64,000 nt of DNA from Rubrivivax sp. (GTDB lineage: Bacteria > Pseudomonadota > Gammaproteobacteria > Burkholderiales > Burkholderiaceae_C). The position numbers and the translations under genes were made by a program. How positions within the stretch are numbered: position 1 is the stretch's first letter; each line of letters opens with the position of its first letter. Location: contig JAHBZT010000002.1 in the NCBI GenBank assembly GCA_019635315.1, positions 124,001-188,000 of the forward strand, read 5' to 3'. The notes under the pieces were generated by a model, which did no database searches, was not told the DNA's origin, and was given only the letters and a program-made list of their open reading frames with translations. Shown here in pieces: positions 29,574 to 39,124 of the stretch.

Positions 29574-30125
29574 TCACGTGAAGCGCGTCGCGGCCTGCGC
29601 GATGCGCTCGCCGAAGGCGCGCGCGGTGGCCAGGTCGCCGGGCACCATCTCGTCGACCGAGGCGTCGGACGGCGTCGCGGTGATCAGCCCGGCGTAGCCG
29701 CCGAGGTGGTTGACGTCGTCGCGCGTGTGGTGCTTGGCATTTGGCGCCGTCATGCCGGTGCCGACCCAGAACATGCCGTGCTGCTGGCTCAGCGTGATGA
29801 AGTAGTTGATGGTGCCGGCCTTGTCGCCGTTGATCGTCGCGCTGTTCGTGAAGCCGGCGGCCAGCTTGTCCTTCCAGTGGCGGTGGTACCAGGCCTTGCT
29901 GGACGCGTCGGCGAACTTCTTGAACTGCCAGCTCGGCGCGCCCATGTAGGTCGGCGAGCCGAAGACGATGACATGCGCGGCGGCCAGCTGCTCCCAGCCG
30001 CCCTCGGGCAGGTTGCCCTCGGCGTCGATGGCCAGCAGGGTGCCGCGGCTGCCCTCGGCGACGGCCTCGGCAACCTTCTTCGTGTGGCCGTAGCCGCTGT
30101 GGTAGACGATGACGATCTTGCTCAT
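29574..30125 (-). CDS. Flavodoxin-fold NAD(P)H-dependent oxidoreductase (WrbA-like)
   Basis: A 183-residue FMN-binding protein with the N-terminal phosphate loop YHSGYGHTKKVAEAV and the FGSPTYMGAPSWQFKKF segment typical of flavodoxin/WrbA-like quinone reductases. It probably does two-electron quinone reduction in oxidative stress. The start at 30125 has GGAG at a suitable distance upstream; the five extra codons of the longer frame are unlikely. It is in a run with DoxX and pirin genes, opposite a LysR regulator. Confidence 0.9.
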   Translation of the reverse strand: MSKIVIVYHSGYGHTKKVAEAVAEGSRGTLLAIDAEGNLPEGGWEQLAAAHVIVFGSPTYMGAPSWQFKKFADASSKAWYHRHWKDKLAAGFTNSATINGDKAGTINYFITLSQQHGMFWVGTGMTAPNAKHHTRDDVNHLGGYAGLITATPSDASVDEMVPGDLATARAFGERIAQAATRFT

Positions 30126-30180
30126 GGAACTGCTCCGCAAGTGAGGTGGTGGGGAGAGGTGAAGAGGGTGAAGTGATGCA

Positions 30181-30591
30181 TCAGGCCGCGGCCAGGCGAC
30201 GCCGGTCCAGGCTGGCCGGGCCGGCGCCGACGCTGACGATGAACAGCAGCGCGCCGACGATGGCCAGGTTCTTCATGAACATCAGCTGCTGCACGTAGGC
30301 CTGCTCGGGCGGGAAGCTCCAGAAGGCGTGGAAGATCAGCGTGGCCAGCAGCGTGAAGGCGGCCAGCGCGCCGGCGGCGATGCGGGCCTGCCAGCCCAGC
30401 GCCAGCGCCAGGCCGCCGACGACCTCCAGCGCCGCGGCACCGAAGGCGAGCAACGACGGCATCGGCAGCCCCTGGCTGGCGATGTAGCCGGCGGTGCCTT
30501 CGAGGCCGGCAAACTTGTTCAGGCCGGCCATCACGAAGAGCACGGCGATCAGGATGCGCGCGACGGCGGCGACGGGGGCGGGGACGTTCAT
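30181..30591 (-). CDS. DoxX family membrane protein
   Basis: This 136-residue protein has four membrane segments and the DoxX signature (ARILIAVLFVMAGLNKFAG near the N-terminus and a central GGLALALGWQARIAAG). DoxX/YqjF proteins are associated with thiol and quinone redox stress. AAGGAG lies 8-13 bases before the ATG at 30591. The gene is 55 bases upstream of the flavodoxin-like gene on the same strand. Confidence 0.9.
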   Translation of the reverse strand: MNVPAPVAAVARILIAVLFVMAGLNKFAGLEGTAGYIASQGLPMPSLLAFGAAALEVVGGLALALGWQARIAAGALAAFTLLATLIFHAFWSFPPEQAYVQQLMFMKNLAIVGALLFIVSVGAGPASLDRRRLAAA

Positions 30592-30693
30592 CGGAAGACT
30601 CCTTTGGGGGGTGAAGTGATGTCCAGGGGCAAAACGATCCCCAACGAGCCGCAACAGCGGCGCTGCGGCACGACGGGGCGGGAACGGGGGCGG

Positions 30694-30744
30694 GGCGCCG
30701 GGTCAGCGCGCCCGGTCAGGGCGCCGGGTCAGGGCGCCAGGTCG
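30694..30744. repeat. 13-bp tandem repeat (nearly 4 units) at the pirin 3' end
   Basis: Units of ggcgccgggtcag run end to end, with changes in the second and last unit, and cover the stop codon of the pirin gene. A related motif occurs near 29559, just outside the end of the flavodoxin-like gene. Confidence 0.7.
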
Positions 30745-31430
30745 AAGACCAGCACCTCGGCGGCCTGGCCGCCTTCGAGCACCAGCCGGTCTTCCTGCTC
30801 GATGCGCGCGGCGTCGCCGGCGTTCAGCGTGCGGTCGTTGACGCGCAGGCTGCCGCGGGCCACGTGCACGTAGGCGATGCGGCCGGGGTCCAGCGCCAGC
30901 TCGGCACGCTCGTCGCCGTCGAACAGGCCGGCGCGCAGGCGGGCGTCGGCATGGATCGTCACCGAACCCTCGGCGCCGTCGGGCGAGGCCACCAGCGCCA
31001 GGCGGCCGCGCTTGGCGGCGGCGTCGAAATGCTTCTGCTCGTAGCCCGGCGCGATGCCGCTCCGCGCCGGCAGCACCCAGATCTGCAGGAAGTGCGTCTG
31101 CGCGTCGGCCGCGTGGTTGAACTCGCTGTGCCGCACGCCGGTGCCGGCACTCATGCGCTGCACGTCGCCGGGGCGGATGACGCCGTCGTTGCCCAGGCTG
31201 TCCTTGTGCGCCAGCGCGCCGTCGAGCACGTAGCTGACGATCTCCATGTCGCGGTGGCCATGCGTGCCGAAGCCGGTGCCGGGCGCGATGCGGTCCTCGT
31301 TGATGACGCGCAGGTTGCCCACGCCCATGTGGGCCGGGTCGAAATAGTCGGCGAAGCTGAAGCTGTGGAAGCTCTTGAGCCAGCCGTGGTCGGCGTAGCC
31401 ACGCTCGGCACTCTTGCGCAGGGTGATCAT
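30729..31430 (-). CDS. Pirin family protein (quercetinase-like bicupin)
   Basis: This 233-residue bicupin has the metal-binding pirin motifs FGTHGHRDMEIVSYVLDG and GTGVRHSEFNH in the N-terminal cupin, corresponding to the His/Glu ligands. The segment FADYFDPAHMGVGNLRVINED is strongly conserved in the family. Members include quercetin dioxygenases and redox-responsive proteins. AAGGAG is well placed before the ATG. It is divergent from a LysR gene 92 bases away and likely under its control together with the DoxX and flavodoxin genes. Confidence 0.93.
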   Translation of the reverse strand: MITLRKSAERGYADHGWLKSFHSFSFADYFDPAHMGVGNLRVINEDRIAPGTGFGTHGHRDMEIVSYVLDGALAHKDSLGNDGVIRPGDVQRMSAGTGVRHSEFNHAADAQTHFLQIWVLPARSGIAPGYEQKHFDAAAKRGRLALVASPDGAEGSVTIHADARLRAGLFDGDERAELALDPGRIAYVHVARGSLRVNDRTLNAGDAARIEQEDRLVLEGGQAAEVLVFDLAP

Positions 31431-31504
31431 CGCGGGACTCCTTTCGTTGCCGTGACTGTAGGTGGCGGGCCGGCGGTGCGGGCTGACGCGCGTTGACGAG
31501 GCCG

Positions 31505-31519
31505 TTCAAATAAGATGAA
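31505..31519. promoter_or_regulatory. Candidate LysR-type operator (T-N11-A palindrome)
   Basis: TTCAAATAAGATGAA is a short dyad (TTCA-N7-TGAA) containing the T-N11-A pattern favoured by LysR-type regulators. It sits 3 bases before the LysR ATG and upstream of the divergent pirin gene, and is one of the few AT-rich spots in the area. Confidence 0.4.
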
Positions 31520-31522
31520 GCC

Positions 31523-32512
31523 ATGCCGCAACGCCGACAGGCCCTGACCCCCGACGCGCTGGCGATGATGGACACCATCGCGCGCACCGGCAGCTTTGCC
31601 GCCGCGGCGCGCGAGCTCGGCAAGGTGCCCTCGGCGCTGACCTACAGCGTGCGCCAGCTCGAGGACGCGCTGGACGTGCTGCTGTTCGACCGCAGCTCGC
31701 GCCAGGCCCAGCTCACCGAAGCCGGCCGCGAGCTGCTGGAGGAGGGCCGCCGCCTGCTCGAGGAGATGGACGCCGTCGTCGACCGCGTGCGCCGCATCGC
31801 CGGCGGCTGGGAGTCGCAGCTGGCGATCAGCGTCGACGACGTGCTGTCGGTGCCCACCGTGTTCGAGCTCGTCGAGGCCTTCTGCGGCGTGTGCAACGGC
31901 AGCCAGATCGTGGCCACGGTGGGCGAGGGCGGCGCCGCGACGCGGCTGCGCATCCGCACCGACGTGCTGGCCGGCACCTGGGAGGCGCTGGTCTCGCGCC
32001 AGGTCGAGCTGGCGATCGGCGTCTCCGACCAGATGCCCAACCCCGGCGGCATCGAGCTGCGCCCGCTGGGCCACCTGGGCTTCGTCTTCTGCGTCGCGCC
32101 GCACCATGCGCTGGCCGAGGCGCCTGGCCCGCTCAGCGACGCCGAGCTCGTGCACCACCGCGCGGTCGCGGTGGCCGACACGGCCCAGCGCCTGGCGCCG
32201 CTGACCGTCAACCTGCTGCCCGGCCAGGACGTGCTGACGGTGCCCAATACACGCGCCAAGCTGGAAGCGCTGCTGCGCGGCCTGGGCTGCGGCTTCCTGC
32301 CCGAGCCGCTGGTGCGCGCCCACCTGGAGGCCGGCCACCTGGTGCGCAAGAGCACGCAGCGTGGCGACTATGCGGCCGACCTGTACTACGCCTGGCGCGC
32401 CGAGAACGGCCCGCTGGGCATCGGCCGCGGCCTGCAGTGGTGGCTGCAGCAGCTCGAGAGCCCGGTCACGCGCCAGGCGCTGCTGGAGCGCCACGCCGGG
32501 CGCGCGTTCTGA
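31523..32512 (+). CDS. LysR-family transcriptional regulator
   Basis: A 329-residue regulator with an N-terminal winged helix-turn-helix ([31 protein letters not shown], about residues 25-55; helix begins at SFAAAAREL) and a C-terminal substrate-binding domain. It is divergent from the pirin-DoxX-flavodoxin genes, the usual arrangement for a LysR activator and its targets. No effector can be read from the sequence. It is followed 19 bases later by gluQ, which is probably coincidental. Confidence 0.92.
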   Translation: MPQRRQALTPDALAMMDTIARTGSFAAAARELGKVPSALTYSVRQLEDALDVLLFDRSSRQAQLTEAGRELLEEGRRLLEEMDAVVDRVRRIAGGWESQLAISVDDVLSVPTVFELVEAFCGVCNGSQIVATVGEGGAATRLRIRTDVLAGTWEALVSRQVELAIGVSDQMPNPGGIELRPLGHLGFVFCVAPHHALAEAPGPLSDAELVHHRAVAVADTAQRLAPLTVNLLPGQDVLTVPNTRAKLEALLRGLGCGFLPEPLVRAHLEAGHLVRKSTQRGDYAADLYYAWRAENGPLGIGRGLQWWLQQLESPVTRQALLERHAGRAF

Positions 32513-32531
32513 ACCCGGCCGCGCCGCTGCC

Positions 32532-33419
32532 GTGACGGGCTACGTCGGCCGCTTCGCGCCCTCGCCGACCGGGCCGCTGCACGCGGGCTCGCTGGTCGCC
32601 GCGCTGGCGAGCTGGCTCGATGCACGCGCGCACGGCGGGCGCTGGCTGGTGCGCATCGAGGATGTCGACCGGCCGCGCTGCATCGAAGGCATGGGCGAGC
32701 TCATCCTCGGCCAGCTCGCCGCCTGCGGGCTGCAGCCCGACGCGCCGCCGTGGTGGCAGCACGACCGCGATGCCGCCTACGCCGAGGCGCTGCAGCAGTT
32801 GCTGGCTGCCGGCGCCGCCTACCCCTGCGCCTGCACGCGCCAGGATGTCGAGCGAGCGCTGGCCGCGCTGGGCCGGCCGCGCCAGCGCTTCGGCGAGCTC
32901 GTCTACCCCGGCACCTGCCGGCCGGCGAACGGCGGCCTGCGCGGCCGGCCGGCGCGCGCGATGCGCTTCCTGGTCGGCGACGAGGCGGTCGTCGACTGGC
33001 AGGACCGCCGGCTCGGCGCGCAGCGCCAGGACGTCGCGCGCGAGGTCGGCGACTTCGTGCTGCAGCGCGCCGACGGCTGCTGGGCCTACCAGCTGGCGGT
33101 CGTCGTCGACGACGCCGCGCAGGGCGTCAGCGACGTCGTGCGCGGCGAGGACCTGGCCGACAACACGGCGCGCCAGATCCTGCTGCAGCGGGCGCTGGGC
33201 CTGCCGACGCCGCGCCATCTGCACGCGCCGCTGGTGCGGGCCGCCGACGGGCACAAGCTCAGCAAGCAGAACGGCGCCGCGGCGCTGGAGCTGGCCGATC
33301 CGCTGGCGGCGCTGCGCGCGGCAGCGGCCGTGCTGGGACTGCCGCCGCTCGCCGCGAGCACGCCGGCGGACTGGCTGCAGCAGGCCACCGCGGCCTGGGC
33401 TGGCATGATCGCGGTTTGA
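32532..33419 (+). CDS. gluQ: Glutamyl-Q tRNA(Asp) synthetase
   Basis: This 295-residue enzyme attaches glutamate to the queuosine base of tRNA(Asp). It resembles the catalytic half of GluRS without the anticodon-binding domain, with [14 protein letters not shown] (HIGH-like), KLSKQN (KMSKS-like), and a zinc site with Cys in YPCACTRQD and YPGTC. The start is a GTG at 32532, directly before [11 protein letters not shown]; upstream ATG codons lie inside the LysR gene. Confidence 0.93.
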   Translation: MTGYVGRFAPSPTGPLHAGSLVAALASWLDARAHGGRWLVRIEDVDRPRCIEGMGELILGQLAACGLQPDAPPWWQHDRDAAYAEALQQLLAAGAAYPCACTRQDVERALAALGRPRQRFGELVYPGTCRPANGGLRGRPARAMRFLVGDEAVVDWQDRRLGAQRQDVAREVGDFVLQRADGCWAYQLAVVVDDAAQGVSDVVRGEDLADNTARQILLQRALGLPTPRHLHAPLVRAADGHKLSKQNGAAALELADPLAALRAAAAVLGLPPLAASTPADWLQQATAAWAGMIAV

Positions 33420-33440
33420 CTTTCACCGGGGAACCGCCTG

Positions 33441-33797
33441 ATGACCACCACCGCTTCCGGCCTGCAGTTCGAGGACACCGTCACCGGCACCGGCACCGAG
33501 GCCGTCGCCGGCCGCGCCGTGCGCGTGCACTACACCGGCTGGCTGCACGACGCCGGCGCACCGAACGGCCGCGGCGCCAAGTTCGACTCCAGCAAGGACC
33601 GCGGCCAGCCGTTCGCGTTCGACCTCGGCGCCGGCCGCGTGATCCGTGGCTGGGACGAGGGCGTGCAGGGCATGAAGGTCGGCGGCACGCGCGTGCTGAC
33701 CATCCCGCCGGACCTGGGCTATGGCGCGCGCGGCGCCGGCGGCGTGATTCCGCCGAATGCGACGCTGGTCTTCGAGGTGGAACTGCTCGCGGCCTAG
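33441..33797 (+). CDS. FKBP-type peptidyl-prolyl cis-trans isomerase
   Basis: A 118-residue single-domain FKBP without a signal peptide, so cytoplasmic. The fold signature is complete: [41 protein letters not shown] and [23 protein letters not shown]. It lies 21 bases downstream of gluQ and may be co-transcribed. Substrates are unknown. Confidence 0.95.
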   Translation: MTTTASGLQFEDTVTGTGTEAVAGRAVRVHYTGWLHDAGAPNGRGAKFDSSKDRGQPFAFDLGAGRVIRGWDEGVQGMKVGGTRVLTIPPDLGYGARGAGGVIPPNATLVFEVELLAA

Positions 33798-33840
33798 GGC
33801 CGCAAGCGGCGGCGACGCCACGCCGCCGCGACCGGCGGCT

Positions 33841-35265
33841 TCAGCCGCGTGCGCGCATGGCCGGGCGGCCGAAACCGCCGCGGCCGGCCGGCTTCGCACC
33901 GGCGCCCGGGCGTGCACCGAACGGCTTGCCCGGCCGGCCCGCCGCAGCGCGCTCCGCGCGCGGCGGCGGCTCGGGGCGCCGAGGCTCCAGCCCGGCGATC
34001 GTCGCCGGCGGGATGCGCTGCGTCGTGAAGCGCTGGATGCGGTGGACCATGCCGGCGTCGCGGCGCTCGGCCAGCGTCACCGCCAGCCCGGCGCGGCCCG
34101 CGCGCCCGGTGCGGCCGATGCGGTGGACATAGTCCTCCTCCTTCATCGGCAGGCCGAAGTTGATGACGTGGCTGATCGTCGGCACGTCGATGCCGCGCGC
34201 CGCCACGTCGGTGGCCACCAGCACGCGCAGCCGGCGTTCGCGCAGGCCCTGCAGCACGCGGTTGCGCCGGCCCTGCGGCATGCCGCCGTGCAGCGCGGCC
34301 ACGCTGTGGCCCATCTCGCCCAGGCGGTCGGCCAGCCAGTCGGCGTCGCGCTGCGTGCTCGTGAAGACCACCGCCTGCTCGATGCTGCGCTCGGTCAGGA
34401 TGTGGTCCAGCAGCGCATTCTTGTGCGCGAAGTCGTCGGCCCAGTGCAGGCGCTGCTCGATGTCGGCATGCGCCTCGGTGTGCGAGGCCACCTCCACGCG
34501 CTGCGGGCTGCGCAGCAGCGTCTGCGCCAGCGCGCCCACGCTGCCGGCGAAGGTGGCGCTGGTCATCAGCGTCTGGCGTTCGGCAGGCAGGGCCTCGGCG
34601 ATGTGGCGGATGTCGTCGATGAAGCCCATGTCCAGCATGCGGTCGGCCTCGTCCAGCACGAGCAGGCCCACGCGCGCCAGCACCGCGCGGCCGCTGGCCA
34701 TGTGGTCCATCAGGCGGCCCGGGGTGGCGACCAGCACGTCCAGCGGCCCCGCCAGCGCGCGCAGCTGCGCTGCGTAAGGCACGCCGCCGACGATGCTGGC
34801 CACGCGCAGCCCCGGCACGAAGCGGCCGTGGTCGATGAAGGCCTTGGTGACCTGCAGCGCCAGCTCGCGCGTCGGCGCCAGCACCAGCACGCGCGGGCCG
34901 GTGGGCTGCGGGCGCGGCCCCGGGCGACGGTCGTTGCGGCGGTCGTGGCGACCGAAGGCGCCCTTGACGTCGTTGCGCGGCGGCGGCGCCGGCTCGGCGG
35001 CGGCCTGGGCCGTCTGGCGCGCGGCGACGGCCGCAGCCCGGTCGGCCAGCACCATCGTCAGCGCCGGCAGCACGTAGGCCGCGGTCTTGCCGCTGCCGGT
35101 GGCGCTGCTGACCATCAGGTCGCGTCCCTGCAGCGCGGCGGGCAGGGCCTGCGCCTGCACTGCCGTCGGCTGCTCGTAGCCGGCGGCCTGCACCGCGCGC
35201 ACCAGGGTGTCGTCCAGGCCCAGGGCGCCGAATCCGTTGATCTTGTCCATCGCAGTTCCAGTCAT
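33841..35265 (-). CDS. DEAD-box RNA helicase
   Basis: This 474-residue ATP-dependent RNA helicase has the Q motif (YEQPTAVQAQALP), motif I SATGSGKT, motif II LDEADRMLDMGF, motif III TSATF and motif VI HRIGRTGRAGRAG. Inserted between motifs I and Ia is a basic stretch (about residues 80-115). The C-terminal 55 residues are Arg/Gly/Pro rich and probably bind RNA. The start could be 35265 (GAGAGAG just before it) or 35250 (MDKINGFGALG). RhlE-like helicases act in ribosome assembly and RNA decay; the subfamily is not certain. Confidence 0.93.
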   Translation of the reverse strand: MTGTAMDKINGFGALGLDDTLVRAVQAAGYEQPTAVQAQALPAALQGRDLMVSSATGSGKTAAYVLPALTMVLADRAAAVAARQTAQAAAEPAPPPRNDVKGAFGRHDRRNDRRPGPRPQPTGPRVLVLAPTRELALQVTKAFIDHGRFVPGLRVASIVGGVPYAAQLRALAGPLDVLVATPGRLMDHMASGRAVLARVGLLVLDEADRMLDMGFIDDIRHIAEALPAERQTLMTSATFAGSVGALAQTLLRSPQRVEVASHTEAHADIEQRLHWADDFAHKNALLDHILTERSIEQAVVFTSTQRDADWLADRLGEMGHSVAALHGGMPQGRRNRVLQGLRERRLRVLVATDVAARGIDVPTISHVINFGLPMKEEDYVHRIGRTGRAGRAGLAVTLAERRDAGMVHRIQRFTTQRIPPATIAGLEPRRPEPPPRAERAAAGRPGKPFGARPGAGAKPAGRGGFGRPAMRARG

Positions 35266-35592
35266 CTCTCTCTCACGCACACGCGCGCAGGCGGGCAGGC
35301 CGCGGCCAGGGCCGCGGCTCACCCGCAGGTGAAGTCGCATCAATACGGTGGATCCGGCGGCCGCAGGACGCGGCCCGCTTGCCGGTCGTTCCGGGCATCA
35401 GGGCGACGGCATCGCCGCCGACCCGGTGCCAGGATGCGGCTCGAGGGGAACCGCGGTGGCGGCCCGGCCGGCAACTCGAGGATGCGGCCGTGGCGGAGTC
35501 AGAGGGGATGAACGAAGGGCGCCAGATTGACGCCCCAGCGCGCAGTGTACCCGATGCCGGGTTTTCCCGTGGCCGGCAGGTGCGCCCGCACT
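35266..35592. other. 327-base region upstream of the helicase gene
   Basis: No gene is apparent. On the minus strand a TACACT box (35544-35549) could be a -10 element but has no good -35 partner. It would give a leader of roughly 270 bases on the helicase mRNA, which is common for cold-responsive helicases, but no structure is recognised. Confidence 0.35.
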
Positions 35593-36540
35593 TCAGTCGG
35601 CGATCGTATCGGCCGCCACCGGCGCGTCGGCGCGGCGCTGCGCCGCCGCGCTGCTGCGCAGGTTGAGCCAGGCGCTGGCTGCGCCGCAGACGCTGATGAC
35701 GGCCATGCCGACCCAGGCCCAGAAGTCCGGCAGCTGGCGGAAGATCAACCAGCCCAGCAGCGCCGCCGCCGCGATCTGCACGTAGACGAAGGGCATCAGC
35801 CGCGAGGCCGGCGCCATGCCCAGGGCCAGGATCAGCAGCAGGTGCCCGACGGTGCCGAAGGCGCCGATGGCGGCCATTTGCAGCAGTTCCGGCGTCGTCG
35901 CCGCGGCCAGCGCGCCGGGCACGTCCACCGGGCTCGCGGCCAGTACCGGCAGCATGATCGCGCTGCCCACCGCGCCGGTCCAGAAGTGCGTCGTGTACGG
36001 GCTCTCCAGCGCCGCCAGGCGGCTGGTCAGCACCTGGAACGAGGCATAGGTGCAGGCGCACAGCAGCGGGAACCATACCGCCCAGCCGAACAGCCCGCTG
36101 CCCGGCCGGATGACGATCAGCGCGCCGGCGAAGGCGCCCAGCACCAGCGCCCAGCGCAGCGGCGACACGCGCTCCTTGAGCAGCCAGGCCGCGAGCAGCG
36201 TGACCAGCACCGGCGTGAGCATGTTGATCGCGGTGAATTCCGGCACCGGCATGTACTGCACGCCGTAGAAGCTGAAGGCGCTGGTGGCCAGCAGCAGGCT
36301 GCCGCGCAGCAGCTGGAAGCGCGGGTGCGCCGTGCGCAGCCGGTGCACGCGGCTCGTCGCCAGCCAGACGCCCATCGCGACGGCCTGGAACAGGTAGCGC
36401 GCGGTCAGGATCAGCAGCACCGGCAGCGTGGCGCCGAGCAGCCGCGTCAGCGAGTCCAGCGACGCGAAGCACACCGCAGCCAGCATCACCAGCACGACGC
36501 CCAGGCCGGGGCGCGCGTGCAGCGCGGCGACGGCGCTCAC
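35593..36540 (-). CDS. EamA/DMT-superfamily transporter
   Basis: This 315-residue protein has ten hydrophobic segments in two EamA repeats (YGVQYMPVPEFTAINMLTPVLVTLLAAWLLKERVSPLRW in the first; ALGMAPASRLMPFVYVQIAAAALLGWLIF in the second). It probably exports a metabolite. The GTG start at 36540 overlaps the stop of the PHP gene (GTGA). A longer frame is open upstream but is the shadow of that gene. Confidence 0.87.
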   Translation of the reverse strand: MSAVAALHARPGLGVVLVMLAAVCFASLDSLTRLLGATLPVLLILTARYLFQAVAMGVWLATSRVHRLRTAHPRFQLLRGSLLLATSAFSFYGVQYMPVPEFTAINMLTPVLVTLLAAWLLKERVSPLRWALVLGAFAGALIVIRPGSGLFGWAVWFPLLCACTYASFQVLTSRLAALESPYTTHFWTGAVGSAIMLPVLAASPVDVPGALAAATTPELLQMAAIGAFGTVGHLLLILALGMAPASRLMPFVYVQIAAAALLGWLIFRQLPDFWAWVGMAVISVCGAASAWLNLRSSAAAQRRADAPVAADTIAD

Positions 36541-37394
36541 CGGCGCTGCACGTGCCCGGCCAGCGCCTGCCACACCGGCGTCAGCCGGCCCGGCAGGTCG
36601 GGCAGGGCGCCCAGCGCGGTGCGGCTCTCGTCGGGCGAGTGGAAGTCGCTGCCGCGGCTGGCCAGCAGGTCGAATTCCAGCGCGGTGTCGGCATAACGCA
36701 ACTGCTCGGCCGTCGTGTGGCTGCCGGTGATCACCTCGACGCCGCGCCCGCCGTGGGCGACGAATTCGCTGAACAGCGCGTACTCCTCGGTCGGCGTGAA
36801 GCGGTAGCGCGCGGGGTGCGCGATCACCGCGATGCCCCCGGCTGCCGTGATCCAGCGCACCGCGTCGCCCAGGCCGGCCCAGCGGTGCGGCACGTAGCCG
36901 GGGTTGCCCGGTGTCAGGTAGCGGCGGAAGACGGCGTGCGTGTCCTCGCAGACGCCGGTCTCGACCAGGAAGCGCGCGAAGTGGGTGCGCGACACCAGCT
37001 CCGGGTTGCCGACGTAGCGCAGCGCACCTTCGAAGGCGCCGCGGATGCCGGCCGCGGCCAGCGACTCGGCCATCAGGCGCGCGCGTTCGGTGCGGCCGCC
37101 GCGCGTGGCGGCGAGTCCCGCGCGCAGCGCCTCGTCGTCTGCGTCGAAGCCCAGGCCCACGATGTGCACGGTCTCGCCGGCGAAGCTGACCGAAACCTCG
37201 ACGCCGGTCAGGAAGTCCAGGCCGAGGTCCAGCGCCGCCTCGCGCGCCCGCGGCAGCCCACCGACCTCGTCGTGGTCGGTCAGCGCCCAGAGCTCCACGC
37301 CGGCGCCATGGGCGCGCCGCGCCAGCGCCTCGGGGGCCAGCGTGCCGTCGGAGACGGTGCTGTGGCTGTGCAGGTCGGCATTCAGCAGGTGCAT
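36537..37394 (-). CDS. PHP-domain phosphoesterase (RNase AM / YciV-like)
   Basis: A 285-residue PHP-fold metal phosphatase. The metal-binding motifs are NADLHSHSTVSDG (residues 5-17), LTDHDEVGG and the later His-containing IAHPARY and GSDFHSPDES. Members include 3',5'-nucleoside bisphosphate phosphatase and RNase AM, a 5'-3' exonuclease that trims rRNA 5' ends. The ATG at 37394 puts the first motif at the N-terminus. It is translationally coupled to the DMT transporter. Confidence 0.9.
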   Translation of the reverse strand: MHLLNADLHSHSTVSDGTLAPEALARRAHGAGVELWALTDHDEVGGLPRAREAALDLGLDFLTGVEVSVSFAGETVHIVGLGFDADDEALRAGLAATRGGRTERARLMAESLAAAGIRGAFEGALRYVGNPELVSRTHFARFLVETGVCEDTHAVFRRYLTPGNPGYVPHRWAGLGDAVRWITAAGGIAVIAHPARYRFTPTEEYALFSEFVAHGGRGVEVITGSHTTAEQLRYADTALEFDLLASRGSDFHSPDESRTALGALPDLPGRLTPVWQALAGHVQRR

Positions 37395-37440
37395 CGCCGC
37401 GATTGTCCGGCAGCCCCGGCGGACCACCCGGCTGCGGGGT

Positions 37441-37462
37441 CACCCCCGGGGATGCGGGGGTG
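37441..37462. promoter_or_regulatory. 8-bp-stem hairpin upstream of PEP-CTERM gene 1
   Basis: CACCCCCG and CGGGGGTG form a perfect inverted repeat around the 6-base spacer gggatg. It lies between the divergent PHP and PEP-CTERM genes, 34 bases before the sigma-54-like site. It could be an operator; chance is possible in such GC-rich DNA. Confidence 0.3.
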
Positions 37463-37495
37463 CAGGACCGGTGCTTCCACCGCCGCGGCGAACGA

Positions 37496-37510
37496 TGGCG
37501 GAACGTTTGC
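37496..37510 (+). promoter_or_regulatory. Candidate sigma-54 (-24/-12) promoter for PEP-CTERM gene 1
   Basis: TGGCGGAACGTTTGC fits the TGGCAC-N5-TTGC consensus except at two positions, with the essential GG and GC 12 bases apart. The expected transcript would start near 37522, giving a 44-base leader with a ribosome site before the ATG at 37566. PEP-CTERM genes are known sigma-54/PrsR targets in related bacteria. Confidence 0.5.
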
Positions 37511-37565
37511 CGCCCATCCTGCCGCCATCACAACCCGACCCGCGCCCCGGCGCCCAGGAGAACCG

Positions 37566-38360
37566 ATGAAGACCCCCATTGCCACTGCCGCGGCGCTGCT
37601 CGCGCTGGCCTGGCTGCCCGTCGCCGCCGACCCGGTGCCGATCGACCTGAATGCCTGGAGCAAGCGCGGCCCGGCCGGCAACGGCAACTGGATCGTCGCC
37701 GCCGACGGCAGCTCGGTGCTGCAGACGGTCAACGGCGACCCCACCTTCTTCGTCAGCGACAGCGACCAGATCAACACCACGCTGCGCGGCAAGATCCGCG
37801 TCGAGACGACCGGCGACGACGACCTGATCGGCTTCGTCTTCGGCTTCAAGGGCCCGGCGTCCACCGGCAACGACATGGACTTCCTGCTCTTCGACTGGAA
37901 GCAGGCGAGCCAGGCCAGCGGCGGCTTCACCGCCTTCGAGGGCTTCGCGCTCAGCCGCGTGCAGGGCACGATCACCAACTACACCCCCGGCTTCTGGGGC
38001 CGCACCGACAGCGCCGGGTTCGACAACCTGGCTACCAATTACGGCGACACGCTGGGCTGGGCGGACAACGTCGAATACGACTTCGAGATCCTGTACCAGA
38101 CCTCGCGCATCCGCATCGACATCGCCGGCGGCGCCTTCGGCAACGGCACGACGGTATTCGACGTCGCGGGCAACTTCGAAGCCGGTCGCTTCGGCTTCTA
38201 CAACTATTCGCAGGCCCAGGTGCGCTACAGCGGCCTGACCGAGCAGGACACGCCGCCCGATCCGAACCCGGTGCCCGCACCGGGCAGCCTGGCGCTGGCC
38301 GGGCTGGCGCTGATGCTCGTGGCGCGGCAGCGCACCCGCTCGCAGGTGGCCGTCCGCTGA
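37566..38360 (+). CDS. Secreted PEP-CTERM protein with thrombospondin-C-terminal/lectin-like domain
   Basis: This 264-residue protein has a signal peptide (about residues 1-21) and a body (about 25-225) resembling the thrombospondin C-terminal, laminin/legume-lectin-like fold (FVSDSDQINTTLRGKIRVETTGDDDLIGFVFGF, FLLFDWKQ). The C-terminus has a PEP-CTERM-like sorting signal: a Pro-rich motif (VPAP), a membrane helix and a basic end (RQRTR). The motif is degenerate (PAP). It should be handled by an exosortase system not seen in this window and is probably linked to extracellular polysaccharide or biofilm. AGGAG precedes the ATG. Confidence 0.85.
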   Translation: MKTPIATAAALLALAWLPVAADPVPIDLNAWSKRGPAGNGNWIVAADGSSVLQTVNGDPTFFVSDSDQINTTLRGKIRVETTGDDDLIGFVFGFKGPASTGNDMDFLLFDWKQASQASGGFTAFEGFALSRVQGTITNYTPGFWGRTDSAGFDNLATNYGDTLGWADNVEYDFEILYQTSRIRIDIAGGAFGNGTTVFDVAGNFEAGRFGFYNYSQAQVRYSGLTEQDTPPDPNPVPAPGSLALAGLALMLVARQRTRSQVAVR

Positions 38361-38419
38361 CGACATCTCGGGGTGCGCCGCGGCGCGCCCCGAAGTTCGC
38401 GGCAGGGTGCCCGGCGGCC

Positions 38420-39116
<697 letters not shown>

Positions 39117-39124
<8 letters not shown>

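Noticed and set aside
35544-35549. TACACT as a -10 box for the helicase gene
   Set aside because: No acceptable -35 hexamer at 16-18 bases; mentioned only in the gap description.
36552-37565. Upstream extension of the PEP-CTERM gene 1 frame
   Set aside because: It runs opposite the PHP gene and lacks a signal peptide at its start; the ATG at 37566 with AGGAG and a signal peptide is far better.
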